Source: Albifimbria verrucaria | Lineage: Eukaryota > Ascomycota > Sordariomycetes > Hypocreales > Stachybotryaceae | Direction of reading: 5' to 3' | Assembly (NCBI GenBank): GCA_020081605.1 | Contig: JAHREC010000013.1 | Span: forward strand, 6,696,001-6,760,000 | DNA: 64,000 nucleotides | Shown: one piece after another, positions 36,889 through 48,330 of the stretch | Layout of the letters: each line of letters begins with the position of its first letter | Numbering within the stretch: the stretch's first letter is position 1 | Notes under the pieces: generated by a model | The model's input: the letters and a program-made list of their open reading frames with translations, nothing else | Told to the model about the DNA's origin: nothing | Databases searched by the model: none | Program-made: the position numbers and the translations under genes

Positions 36889-37754
36889 CCAGCGAACTCA
36901 TCACAACTGAGATAAGTGATATGCGGACGGGTGAAAGGAGAGGGTGAGATGGGCCAGATTTTGTATGAAAGTGTTAGAGTACAGCTTAATGGCGAAGGTG
37001 TGTGTGCGTGTGTTCGTATGGTTAACTACGCCCTAGGATACCTATATGTAGCTGGTTGGCCTGCTCAATGGCCGTAGTGGTTAGCAGTTGCCGCTCGAGC
37101 CCACCAGGACCAGCGCGTCGTATTGTAAGGATAAATACTAGGACGATTATCCTCAAGTCCACGGTAACATATAACAGGTTCTAGCTTGTATTCGTTGCTC
37201 CAAGAAAGTGTCAAATACATTGCTACGAACCATTATATATAGAGCAATACTTTTCCTATCGGCTATAGCGAAGGGCAAGGCTTCAAAAGGCATTTTTGTA
37301 AAGTCTGAGATTAGCCTCAACTTCTATGTATACTTACTCGAGATGTACATTGGCCTCACTGTAGAGATTATATTGTCCTCTGTTACCGTACCGGGCGCAC
37401 TTAAAGATTATAGACATCTATCTTCGAACTTAAAGCAACACCTGTCTGAGAGACTCATTGCGTGAGGATTCTAAGCTACAAGTCTTTTGAATTTCACAGT
37501 CAAATCGAGACACGAGCACATGCCCTGTGCTTGTCACCATCCCCGCTCGCCACAAGGCTCGCCATTGCTACTCTCCAGGTCCTGATGCCTACCATAGTCT
37601 ACCGATACGTGCCACACGTTCAGTCAAACCCCGCCTATGCTTTACATAGCAGCGCATATATAGGTAGCCAGGCATCTCACTCACGGTACATCCTCTGCAC
37701 GTCTGTTTTACTTACACGCAGGGTCCCGAGCCCTGCACTCTACCATAGAGGACC
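36889..37754. other. Intergenic, possible decayed sequence
   Basis: Strongly AT-rich, with many TATA-type words around 37150-37460. An 85-codon frame (37208-37465) is hydrophobic but motif-free and could be a relic. The last 100 bases are the leader of oxygenase copy 3. Confidence 0.35.
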
Positions 37755-38920
37755 ATGGCTGCTACTCTGCTCCAGCGACCGGCCGTAGGGCTCGATCAAG
37801 GCCTAATGTCCGATGATGTCCTGGCAAATATCTCTTTCATACAAGATGATCCAGAGCTGTTTGAGAAGGAAAAACCTTACATGTCATTGCTCCCTGACGA
37901 TGGCTCCTTTCCAATCACCAACTGCATCTTCGCGTCAGACAAGTTGACACCCATCCATGACATGCGCTCCAAAATTTCCGAACTGCAATTTAACGACCAC
38001 GGTTTTATTATCGTCAAGAATCAGCTACGATTCCATGGTCTGATCGACGCCGTCGGTCAGCCAGACCCTCCAGCTCAGCTTATCGAGTACTTAGCAGATA
38101 TCACGGACGTTGTCAAGAATGTCACTGGCGCCGAGAAAGCATATTGCATAGATTGGCGAGTATGACAAAGGCTTCCCTTCGTTCACTCTTGATATATCAG
38201 GCGCATTCTTACTGTTTCCGCCATAGTTCCGCAAAGCATCTCGCGAAGATATTATTGACGGTTTCGAGGACGAAGATCCCAAACGGCACTCTTATACCCA
38301 CCCAGCGTACAAGGCCCATGCTGGTGCGGACTCATTCAGGGCCCTTTTGTTGTCTTTGCTGATGGTTTGTTAGATTTGTCCCTGGACGGTGGCTGGCTGA
38401 CATTGAGAGCCTACCTCTCCGAGGCAGAGCGCGAAGAGGTTCATAACAACAAGTGGCGTGCAAGAGTGATCAAGTAAGTCCCCAAATATTCAATACAATT
38501 CAGAGACTAAATGAGGTCCTGCTCAGCTGTTGGCGACCATTAGTGCCGCAGGTCAACGACTGTCCGCTCGCCTTTTGTAGACGGACCACCGTCTTAGACG
38601 AAGACTGCATCCCTTACGACAGAATCGATGGCAGCATTGGTAGCGAAGGCACATTTCTCAAGCCGTCCGCGAGGCATGAGTGGAACTGGATCTCGGGCCA
38701 AACTTGCGACGAAGTCAGCATCTTCCAAAGCTGGGATTCCTCGGCAGCGGATTTTACATGTAAATCCCTCCTCTACTACTTAGCCTAGCTTGGTTTCCAT
38801 CAATCTGACAGCTATCCAGCCCTCACATTCCATGCAGCGTTTTGGAACCCCAATTGGGATGGGAATGGGGTACAGCGCGAGAGCATTGAGGCTCGCATCA
38901 TCGTGCTCGATCGGTTGTGA
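37755..38920 (+). CDS. CmcJ/AsaB-type 2OG-Fe(II) oxygenase-like protein, copy 3
   Basis: Five exons: 37755-38159, 38227-38323, 38374-38473, 38527-38759 and 38820-38920. They sum to 936 bases, exactly 311 residues plus stop, with no frame break: the cleanest of the three paralogues. Landmarks are AEKAYCIDWR at the end of exon 1, FRKASREDIIDGF, AYKAHA-D with the metal Asp codon split G|AT by intron 2, RARVIN-CWRPLVPQV across intron 3, PLAFCRRTTVLDED, HEWNWISGQTCDEVSIFQSWDS, LTFHAAFWNP (distal metal His), and RESIEARIIVLDRL. Exon 3 is 100 bases in all three copies. By family, an iron/2-oxoglutarate-dependent hydroxylase or desaturase of fungal secondary metabolism; the substrate cannot be inferred. 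Confidence 0.85.
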
Positions 38921-39476
38921 AATGGGGCCTCCGAAATATGAAGCCTCACAGAACTGGCAGTTGGGGCTCTACAATCAACGCCTTTTGGGTCGCCTGACCC
39001 CGTTTAAATAGTCTTACACATAACATCCGGTCCTTAGTGAATAAGCCATCAATGAATTTTTCGTTTGCACCTTATCCGTTGTTAATAAACGAGGTCGTAG
39101 CGTGCCAACGTAGCAGGATTGAGGGTTTCAGTTAATGTTACGGCGTAGCCTCACCCTTTGTGACAGACTTTCTAAAAGTATGAGACATACAAAACACTGC
39201 CAGACCTCGACATAAGGTCACGCCTACACCAGGTTATGCGCCTAGTGGGTAGCCTCATCCGGTCAATTATATGCAGTCTCCTAACAGATATAGCCTCTCT
39301 GGGGTCAATAAAGCAACATTCCGTTATTCTGCTGCATTGAATTTGTACTGTAAGCCTTCAGAAGCACCTTGAAGGTAACGTGGGGTGCGACGCGTTCCGT
39401 GCTGTACAAAAGTAGCACAGAGCTGACCACGTAGCCAGCCGGCTTTTGGTTCAACTTCGACTCTACCTCATCAGCA
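38921..39476. other. Intergenic between oxygenase copy 3 and OPT transporter
   Basis: Same-strand spacer. No gene or recognisable site. Confidence 0.4.
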
Positions 39477-41838
39477 ATGCAATCGCAATTACATCTTGAG
39501 CAGCCCACACAATTCGCTGATAACCCTCGCCATTTAGCTCACCAAAGGCACATCAGGCCAGTCATGGCCGATAATTCAAATATGGGCCCCTCGACAGCAG
39601 TCGCACGAGGCCATCCTCTCGCCACGGTCAAAGAAGCCATGACGCTGAGGGCAATAGCTTGTGCGATCCTCCTAGGTTCTGGGGTGTGTCTGACAAATAT
39701 GTACTTCGGCTTGCAGGCCGGCATCGTGAACTCGATGCCTATGCAGAGTGCGCTGCTTGGGTTTGCTATATTCCGAAGTTTCCAATATCGCTTGGCCAGG
39801 CCTCTATCCCCATGGAGACAACGCTTATTGAAATCATTGCCGGGGCTATAGGGCTTGCACCATTCACATCAGGATGCACGTCCTTCATACCCGCGTTGGA
39901 ATTCCTGGCCACCCCCGAAGAGAATGGACCAATACGTTTCAGTCTAGGTAGTCTGCTTCTCTGGGGGTTGCTACCTGTGGACTGGGTGTTGTCGTTGGCG
40001 CCCCTTCAGGAGCCTTTTCATCCTACGCGAGCAGCTTCGCTACCCATCTGGCACAGCTACCGGAACATTGATTGGTGTCTTGTTTCGAAGAGGAGAGATT
40101 ATGGCTCGAGCACACCCGACAGACCTTGACATCTCTCAATCACCACAGTCGCACGAAGCTAGACCGGGTCCCGAGTTCAGACGGGTGGACACTGGCGACG
40201 ACTTCCTCACTGCTGAACCCGAATTCGTCTCCGACACTTCAAATCAACGCTTTTCTCAAGAAGTCAATGGTTCTGGTATAAGCATTTTGCTCTACTCGCT
40301 TGCTGGGTCTGCATCATTTGTAAGTTACCCGAGCCCGCTTTGCCCCTCAGAAGAGATAATTGTACTAATAGTGTTGGCAGAGTGTTATATTGTACATCTT
40401 CCCAATACTAAAGCAACTGCCTATATTTGGTCTCTCGGCTTCTAAGGACTGGCTTTGGGCATTTGATATGTCCCCGGCGTACATTGGCTATGGCATCATC
40501 GTCGGACCTGTGGTCAACGCCTCCATTCTTCTCGGAGCTGTCATAGGCTGGGGCGTCCTATCTCCATTGGCCAGGTATAACGGGTGGGCTCCGGGGCCTG
40601 TGAGCGACTGGGATAACGGCTCACGCGGATGGATCCTTTGGGCTGGTATGGGGCTACTTCTGGAGACACCCTCATCGGACTGGGCTGGATTACCTTCAAG
40701 CCTCTACTTCGTCGCGTATGGCACGAACTGGGAGCACGCCATTACCAACGAAACCGCCATCCATCCCCGCAACAGTTGAACATGATCGCTTGCTAACTGA
40801 CGATACGAATCCACCCCATCTTGAGGGTAACCGCAAGGTCGATTCTATTCAGGATGACAGCTGGCCACGCGCGTCGCTCGTCACAACTCCTCTCGTAATT
40901 CGCACGAGCATAGCTCTCCTTGTCTTATATTTGGCTTCTTTGTTAATAGCCTTCCGAGAACTGGTAACCACTCTGGCTACGATATTTTCTGTGCTGCTTG
41001 TTCCATTCGCCTGTTTCATCTCTATGCGTTCATTTGGAGAAACTGACTATGGTGCTTCACTCGCTATTGGTACGTCATTAGCCTGTCTTCTCTTGTTCGT
41101 AGATTTGATCGCAGAGCATTGATAGTTCGGCCCGAGCAGGGAGATTGGCACAGTTCGCTATCACATTAGTTGTTCCGGGATCCAGCCCACAATACACTTC
41201 AGCAAATCTTCTCCTCGGTGGTGCCATCGAATCGGGCGCCGCCCAGGCAGCACAACAAATGAGTGGCTTCAAAACAGCTTATATGACTAAAACGCCCCGA
41301 GGCCGGTATTTTATGGTGAGATGATTGGGTCATATATAGGATTGCTTATTGCTGTTATTCTTTATAAAATTTACACGTCTATTAAGGCGATACCGGGCGA
41401 AGAGTTCAGTGTTCCAGACGCACATCTATACATCGTTGCCTCCCGGTTCATCCGTCAGGAAGGGCTACCTCCAATGGCCATGAAATTTGCCTTGGTGGCC
41501 TTTTTGCTTGGCTCAGCTTTCGGCATTCTGAGAATCATCGCTAATAAACAGTGGTGGCGAAACCTCATCCCGTCTGGGGTGGCGATGGCCATGGGTACGC
41601 CGCAACAGCCTCCCCTCTTATCACCAACTGAACTAAGTAATCTGGACACAGGCATGTACATTGTACCGGCTATAACTCTCCCTCGAGTGCTTGGGGCCTG
41701 ATTTTGGTTGTTGGACGCAGTCGGTATGGCATAAACAACTTCATCTTGGTCTGCTGTGCAACGGGGCTCATCCTTGGGCAAAGCCTGTTCAGTCTGATAG
41801 GCTTGTTCTTAGATGGATTGCATGTTCGAACGGGTTGA
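39477..41838 (+). CDS. OPT-family oligopeptide transporter
   Basis: A multi-pass membrane protein. The start MQSQLHLEQ (39477) leads to the family's first helix pair, AIACAILLGSGVCLTNMYFGLQAGIVNSMPMQSALLGFAIF. This is followed by TTLIEIIAGAIGLAPFTSGCTSFIPALEFL, the conserved RYPSGTATGTLIGVLF turn, GRGEIMARAHP, further helices (DWLWAFDMSPAYIGYGIIVGPVVNASILLGAVIGWGVLSP), IRTSIALLVLYLASLLIAF and a C-terminal NNFILVCCATGLILGQSLFSLIGLFLDGL. OPT proteins import small peptides or peptide-like metal chelates with protons. Frame breaks occur near 39765, 39970, 40675 and 41695; most reading is otherwise continuous. It lies next to oxygenase copy 3 and converges with amidase 2. Confidence 0.8.
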
Positions 41839-42537
41839 AAACCCTAATTATATTTCTGGCAGCGGAACAGTGCGGCGAAATCCTTCAAGTACGATCGATT
41901 TTCTTCGAGTCTCTTTGAGTCTCTTATAATCCCGGATTAAAGTCTACTATTGCCTAGATCATTCACATGTGTACATTGTCTCCTTCAATTTTCACGTTAC
42001 GATTCAATTTGAGCGGTAGGAGCTCTGTGAACCTGCGGCTTCGTCACCTCAACTGCATAAATATGGCTTCCGACAAAAGGAGCATTGGGCTTGATCCTAT
42101 CTTGAAAAGCTTGAAAACACCTATCGCGTCTACTCTCGAAACCAGCGATCTCACCACTTAACCGTGTATTAATCTAATTAATTAATAGCCAAAAGAATGC
42201 TCTCTGTATTATCAGTTGTATTTTCTCTAGTTCTCGCGATGTATTCGCCCACTGGTAGATTGACTACAAGTTCATTCCTAAGTGGTGACGTTGTACCAGC
42301 TCCTCTCACCGTCAACGCAAACAGGTTTTCAATTTAAATACAATAATGTACACCCCTATAAGAGTTTGAAGTACTTAGTTGGGGGTACATAGAGGTCGCC
42401 TAGTCAATGAACTTGAACAGTTAATTCCATGTTTCTCATGATGGCCAGATATACACTTTGAAGCTTTTCCCGATGCCTTTCGGTCACACCAGGCCAACAA
42501 TCCTAGTGCTACGATGTCCTCCCGAACAAATACTTGA
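41839..42537. other. Intergenic between convergent genes
   Basis: 3' to 3' spacer; AT-rich near 42150-42380 (TTAATTAATTAA). No gene recognised. Confidence 0.4.
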
Positions 42538-44927
42538 CTATGGGGGCGATCGCATTTTATTACGAGCGAGGGCCCCATCCGATTGACTCTCGGTAGCTAC
42601 AAAATTTGCGACGTTGCGAACGTTGTCAGCAAGCAAATACATGTATCGGCCCGTATCGATCGTAGTTGGCCATGAAGCAGATTCAAAGGCAGCTTTCGCT
42701 AGTTTGATAAGCATCAAGTCGCTTCCTGTTGGGTACTAAGTCAATGTCTAAATAAAAGTAGGTGAGGACTGACCTTTTGCTCCCATTATGCTACTAGCAA
42801 TTGGTAGATGCTCCAATCTACCGGAGATTCTAGATTGGTATGGCATTTGGCCGACTGTGAAGAATGAGTTGAATGCCGTAGGCTGTAGAAATAGTAACGC
42901 ACATGGAAGTACCAGCTGTGGCATTTGAAGGATAGGTGACATGAACTTTTCTCCGATTGTTTCTGAGCTAAAAGGCGCCCTTCTTGATAGTCAGCATTTG
43001 TGAACTTATACCAAAGAATAGATACCCACCTGTTGGGCGAATCTCGATATTTAGGCTCGGCGCTTCCATATGGCATGATCATAACTGCATCCGAAAGGCT
43101 GCTGTGGTGTGTGCAGAAAACATTATTGTCAAACCAGTCTCGGAAAACATGTAGCTCTTTCAAGTAAGCCGAGTACTCCTCATCATTCACATCCTTTCCT
43201 ATTCCCTGACATGCTGTTAGTAGAGACAGAGGAGCTAACATGGCCATTAGCAATTATATACCATCGGTAGTGGGCTACAGGTCCTTCATAGGCATCTTTG
43301 TGAAATTTTTCCTGATACTTGGATCGGTATTCAGCGAATTCGAGGTAATAATCACGACAAAGTGACCAAAATGCACTCTTACAATCCATATTAGTCGGAC
43401 ATCGGGTATTTTAATGGTTATCACCTACTCTTTGAAGGTAATCTTTGAGGCTTTTTCCAGCTGCTTGCTCAGGTGGGCATTGCGCCCACCTGTCAGCAAT
43501 ACTGAACTCGATCCTTTTCGTGCCTAAGAATCTTTCGAAGATGGAAACAAATTCATCTACCATCTTCTGATGTTTCTCATTAGTGTAAGGGAAGAAATCG
43601 ATGGGGTAAATAATCTTGGTTGGGAATTGATCGAAATTGAGAAGATCCAAAGTGCAATCCGCCAAGTGGTAGAGATCCTCGAGATCTCTGGTGAACAATC
43701 CCACGACATCACACCTTCTAAGCATACCTTAGTTCAAGTATAGATACTTAATACTTCTAATACTTACAGGGAGTTAACAAAAACACCTCGCATAGAGGTA
43801 GAGTTAAAAGATGGCCGTAGAGAGAAAAGTCCGTTGCAGGTTGCAGGAGCTCTCACACTGCCAGCAGCTATGCATCTGTTAAACAAGGTGTATATGACCT
43901 GACCGTTAAGAATACTCACAATCGCCAGCGATTGAGTAGTCAATCCAGTCATACCCTGCAAGGGCGGCAGCAGCACCTGATGAGCTTCCTAAAGGGCTCT
44001 GGTACATATCTCCCGGGGATTGAAAGGGCAGTGAAAGTCAATCCACTGGTCAGTAGGCTCATCGGAAGAAGCAAACTGTGTCATTTTGGTCTTGCCCAGT
44101 ATAACAGCACCAAGATTCAAAAGCTTCTTCACATAGTCTGCACTATCTTCCTCTGGCCCGTAGAGCGATGAGAATGCCCGGCTCATCATGGTAGTCTTAA
44201 CGCCCTTCAGACGGAAAATGTCTTTCAGACAAGTGCGGGTTCCCGCAAGAGGACGGTCGGGTGATGGATTAGCATATAAGCGGCTAGGTACTGCAATACT
44301 TTTCCAGATACCATCATCTTCCATCAAAGCCAATGTGTCGAACCTAGGTAGATGTTTAGTAAAATTACATAACCTGATATGTAGTGAGAGCTTGCCATAC
44401 ACATCCGGCTCTAAAACGTCTCGTGGTATGACCCCGTAGATGAAAGCGTCGAGAACATCGGGATAGAGGCGCCACGCTTGATGAATATTGGTGCCGTGGA
44501 CAAAATATGGGCCGGCCGGCAGCAAAGGCCTTTCGCAGCTGGGAATGGTGCAAAAACAGACTTGAATATATCTGTCAAGGTTGAGTAAGGCATGTCACTT
44601 GTTTCGACGCCATCCGCGATCCCATTAACAATAAGCGCGTCGGAAAAGGCCTGAGTGTACACATCATCAAAGATCTCGAATTGCTTTAGCTGTGTAGTGA
44701 TTTTCCCCACTCCTTGACGTACTAAATCGTCGTCGAGGAGGACAACGGGACGAATTTCTTCTGCTGAAAGATTCGTAGTGACTGTGCCCTACAAAGTCAA
44801 GCTTAGCTCCGAGGGGATGCTTCAATGACGAACTATAGCTTGCTTCCAAGCCACTTACCAAAACTTGAGGGTGGACAAGATAGTTGATTCCTCCAACTGA
44901 ATGTTTCAGCAATCGATGTAGAGTCAT
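42538..44927 (-). CDS. Amidase-signature protein with extra N-terminal domain
   Basis: The start MTLHRLLKHSVGG (44927) opens an N-terminal region of about 180 residues preceding the amidase core, as in fungal amidases that carry an Arp1/scytalone-dehydratase-like leading domain. The core shows RPLAGTRTCLKDIFRLKG (catalytic Lys), LGAVILGKTKMTQFAS, QSPLGSSSGAAAALAG (cis-Ser), and a split GD/SAGSVRAPATCNGLFSLRPS. The nucleophile Ser is read correctly only if the acceptor ends GCATAG (just 5' of CTGCTGG on the minus strand). Later come WFDNNVFCTHHSSLSDAVMIMPYGSAEPKYRDSPN, FMSPILQMPQLVLP and QMPYQSRISGRLEHLPI. The last exon runs to TAG at 42538. Many short introns of about 50-70 bp. An amide-bond hydrolase of unknown substrate. 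Confidence 0.78.
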
Positions 44928-45521
44928 GGCTTGGGGTGAATGGCAGGCAGAGCGGGGTGAGGAAAGTGATGACCAGCTTGGATTAAAGAGGCAACCGAAT
45001 CCTTAAGGCCTAAATCATGCTCGGACAAAGCATTCAGCCTCAGCCTTAGGGTCAGTGCAGGGTCAATTTGCAGACACTCATTACTTCCATTGTTATTGAA
45101 CAGCCAAGACAATCAACGCTTTATGATGGAGCGATAGTAAAAACGTTAGGTCTATTTGAAAGAGATAATTGCGTTCTTCTGGAACAACAGGGTGCTGGCA
45201 TGATAATTGCTTGAGGCCCTAGACTTCTTAAGCAGTCTTCATCATGTACGAATATGGTCTTGGGGTAGCAGTGCTACCCGTGCCAGTATATGTGCATTAA
45301 AGTACAGGCAACCAAGTAAATCCTTCTAAAACCAGGAGTCCCATGTAAAGAAATTTAATCCCACTGATCTGCATTTGGGTCTGCAGCCAAGAAACTGTGC
45401 GCCGAACTATACGATTCCTTCCAATGATAACGCCCTCAGTTGACACGTGAAATTCTACCGGTATATATTTCTCGCCATTAAGAACAGTCCTCTTCCTTGA
45501 TTGTCAGATGCTCTAACAGTC
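44928..45521. other. Intergenic, no gene recognised
   Basis: 5' region of amidase 2 and 3' region of the next gene. Nothing specific seen. Confidence 0.4.
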
Positions 45522-46142
45522 TCAGTTTGTTTGTCTTTCCGAATTATGGAGAATCAGTGTCCTCGTAGTGACGGAAACGGCTTTGTTCCTCAACTTCAAC
45601 TGTCTGATATTTCTCTTGGCGGAAGGGATAGTAGTATGACCACTGCTTTTGACTCTCGAGGCAATTCCGAGACGTCTTCGGTACGGAGTCAAAGCACTGT
45701 TTCGCCTACTGCGAATAGTGAAGAGTGAAAATAGCATGAGAGAGGAGAGATAGAGGTGGACAAGAAGGCTAAAGAGCATGGGTGCCGTAGCGTACACAGC
45801 CAACAGAATCTGGCTCCTGTCTCGGTATTCCCAATGCGGCCCGAGTCCATTCCAGGTCAATATCAGTATAACTGATAGACCAATGACAGCGACGATATCA
45901 TTAAACAATACGATAGCAAATCCGCTGTTATAAATGCTGCGGTTGCCTAGCTTGTCAAACCCGACAACTCGAGTTATACTCAAACAGAGAATGGCGAGGA
46001 GAGCTGAAATTGCAAGCGGCACAAGGCCGACTTGAGGGAAAGGTCCACTTATGGCCGTTGCGGCCACGGTGTTGGTGATAAGGCCTACCAGAAAGCTGGC
46101 GACGAGTGTCCATCGAAGTGGATGGGAGATTGCAGTAGCCAT
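45522..46142 (-). CDS. Small multi-pass membrane protein, unknown family
   Basis: 206 codons from ATG 46142. Four clear hydrophobic helices: WTLVASFLVGLITNTVAATAI, GLVPLAISALLAILCLSIT, NSGFAIVLFNDIVAVIGLSVILILTW, and ILLAVYATAPMLFSLLVHLYLSSLMLFSLF. A basic, Ser/Thr-rich cytoplasmic tail follows. An upstream exon may exist, because the in-frame sequence ahead of the ATG (VYTNSELLLRERRESIWNK) looks coding and connects to another hydrophobic frame at 46085-46288. It resembles small fungal integral membrane proteins of unknown role; no transporter signature was recognised. Confidence 0.5.
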   Translation of the reverse strand: MATAISHPLRWTLVASFLVGLITNTVAATAISGPFPQVGLVPLAISALLAILCLSITRVVGFDKLGNRSIYNSGFAIVLFNDIVAVIGLSVILILTWNGLGPHWEYRDRSQILLAVYATAPMLFSLLVHLYLSSLMLFSLFTIRSRRNSALTPYRRRLGIASRVKSSGHTTIPSAKRNIRQLKLRNKAVSVTTRTLILHNSERQTN

Positions 46143-47379
46143 CTTGTTCCAGATGCTCTCACGTCTTTCCCGGAGTAGAAGCTCAGAGTTGGTGTAAACC
46201 CGCAGGGGAGCAAAAGGGAGAATGTTGCAGAATACACAAGACTATCCAGGCTGCTGGACGGACTATGGTCGTACTTTTGGGCCAACACTAGAGCATGTCA
46301 GTATTATGGCGCAATGTAGAACGATCTAGATCTCGGCTGTAATTATATCGTCTAAGCCATTTCGACACATATTTCCGTGTCTTCAGCTCACCTGGTCCAC
46401 TTTCAAGCCATTTTCGTTGCAGGGCTAGGCTATTGTGGCCAAAACCAGCAATCGGACCCTTTTTGAACAGGGTGTGACTGTTGACTAAGAACCCTTGTTC
46501 GAGATCGTAGGGTCAGCAGGATGGGTGTATTGAGACCAACAAATGCTGGATATAACCTGATGGAGACTTTATCACGAGTAGCATGATCCCAATCGGAGAC
46601 TGAAACCACGCCAAAAAATAATTTCCGCCCTGAATCGTTCCTATAAGCAGAAATCGAAAATGATATTTATGGGAGACTAATTATGAACAAAGCTCAGCTA
46701 AATTCCCAGCACTGAGATGAATGTGGTGTCAAGCATGGTTCAGATCTGTCATGATATGATGTGAGACACTTCAGGGACTCTTCACGGCACCTTCTGCACA
46801 AAATACAGTACTTCTTATTATGAAGCGTCATTTCATAGTCTGCTGACTGATGCTGGGACAGTTAATTGTAAATCATGTTTGAAGAGTCATGAAATAGAAC
46901 TCATACAATAGGTAGGGGTGGACAAATCTAGTGTTTACTCTTCTTATTCAAACCATAACTCGGCAATTCCCTTTATTGCTTCCACTGGCTCACAGTACAC
47001 AACTGTTATCTGCTTGGATTCGGTAACTTCTTTCCAACAAATGCCTCCATAGGCTCCCTCTTCTCGTCCACCTGAATGTACATCCCAGTCTTCCAGAGGT
47101 CATTCTGAGTAACGTTATTTGGGCGATCCCAAGAACTCTTCACTAAAAATATCCAATAAGCCATGTGAAAAGCTCAGCATTTTCTTGCAGCATAAGTGAG
47201 GAATCCACCAGTATCCCAACTTTGCTTTATGTAAGCCGGTAATATTGCAGGGAAGGGTCTTAGGATTACCATTTCTTGCTCGGAACATTTTATATCTAGT
47301 CTAAGATTCGATTTTCAAACGCTTTTCATAAATTTGTTACCAGTCTCTGGTCCCCTCAGACCATAGCTCGGCTATCTCA
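46143..47379. other. Gene-poor AT-rich region
   Basis: Except for the possible upstream exon of the membrane protein at 46143-46290, no coherent frame is visible. Confidence 0.4.
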
Positions 47380-48330
47380 AAGTTATTACCATGGTGGATT
47401 GAGAATAGGTATATTGCCAGTCGATAAAGGTGGCAAAGCCTTCAGACGCAGTCAGAAGTATATTTCCTGGTCGCAGACCGTTACCTGTAACCTCAAAGAT
47501 TGACATTTCGCTGCTCTTGGATTCTTCAGGGGCTGGACAGACCAATTAACCTCAATGAATCTGAGCTTTGATAACCACCCTTATTAAGCCAACCTACGGA
47601 AGATTTGGCGCAAGGCGTAGTTACTTCGGCAGTCATCTGCTAATTCCACGAGATAATTACGCTAAAAGATAAGCGTTGCAATTTTCATCTCTGCCAAAGC
47701 TGCCAAACACTCATGGGCTGTCGCGTATGTAGTGCCTGGCTGAGAAAGAACCGCACGAGGAGCATTGGCCAAGCACTTCATGACATTTATGGTATGGGCA
47801 ATCGGCCGCCCCGATACTTCGAAAGTCCCTGTTTCTGTTATAACCAGGGCCTCGATACGAGGGAAGCTTAACCGAGCGAGCTGAGAATAGTAGCCTGCCA
47901 CTTTAGTGCACAGGACTCCAAGTGTGGAATCATCAGTGTTGAGGTCAAGAGTATGCGCCTTTATCTGGATCCTCGTACCGAATAGTTATTTCAGCAGACG
48001 AGGTTTCACAATTTTCAATTCGTTCCGATAATGAAAGGACCAACAGGAGAGTCATGGTGGTAAAAAGTTGTCATGGAACAGGATCCTTGGTATTTGCAAG
48101 AATGCAAGCTGCTGTGGCAGCTTCCTAGACCGTCATGTCATCTGGAAATTGAACAAGACTGGGGTTGGTCGTCGGATCATCACAACAGGAATATTTCCTT
48201 TTTCAAAACGCACCCTGTATTGGTTGCCGGAGTGCCAAACCTTTCGGTGGCAAGCCTTCCCATTTCGCGACAAGTTGTCTCGAGCAGTGTCTGGTCTTGT
48301 GATGAAGGCTACCAGATGTTATCTATCGTT
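47380..48330 (-). pseudogene. Decayed aminoglycoside phosphotransferase (APH)-like gene
   Basis: Minus-strand fragments in several frames, in correct order for the fungal APH/choline-kinase-like family. First is VWHSGNQYRVRFEKGNIPVV near 48200 (N-lobe lead-in); then a helical part with VAGYYSQLARLSFPRIEALV and TGTFEVSGRP (47660-47900); then ADDCRSNY.LRQIF; then NGLRPGNILLTASEGFATFIDWQYTYSQS near 47400-47480. In working enzymes the last block begins with a catalytic H-x-D, but here the residues before RPGNILL are NGL. In-frame stops and frame changes interrupt it at several places. This looks like a true pseudogene, unlike the single-indel genes elsewhere. Confidence 0.6.

Noticed and set aside
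37208..37465. 85-codon hydrophobic frame, possible transposon relic
   Set aside because: No transposase or reverse-transcriptase motif and no terminal repeats found.
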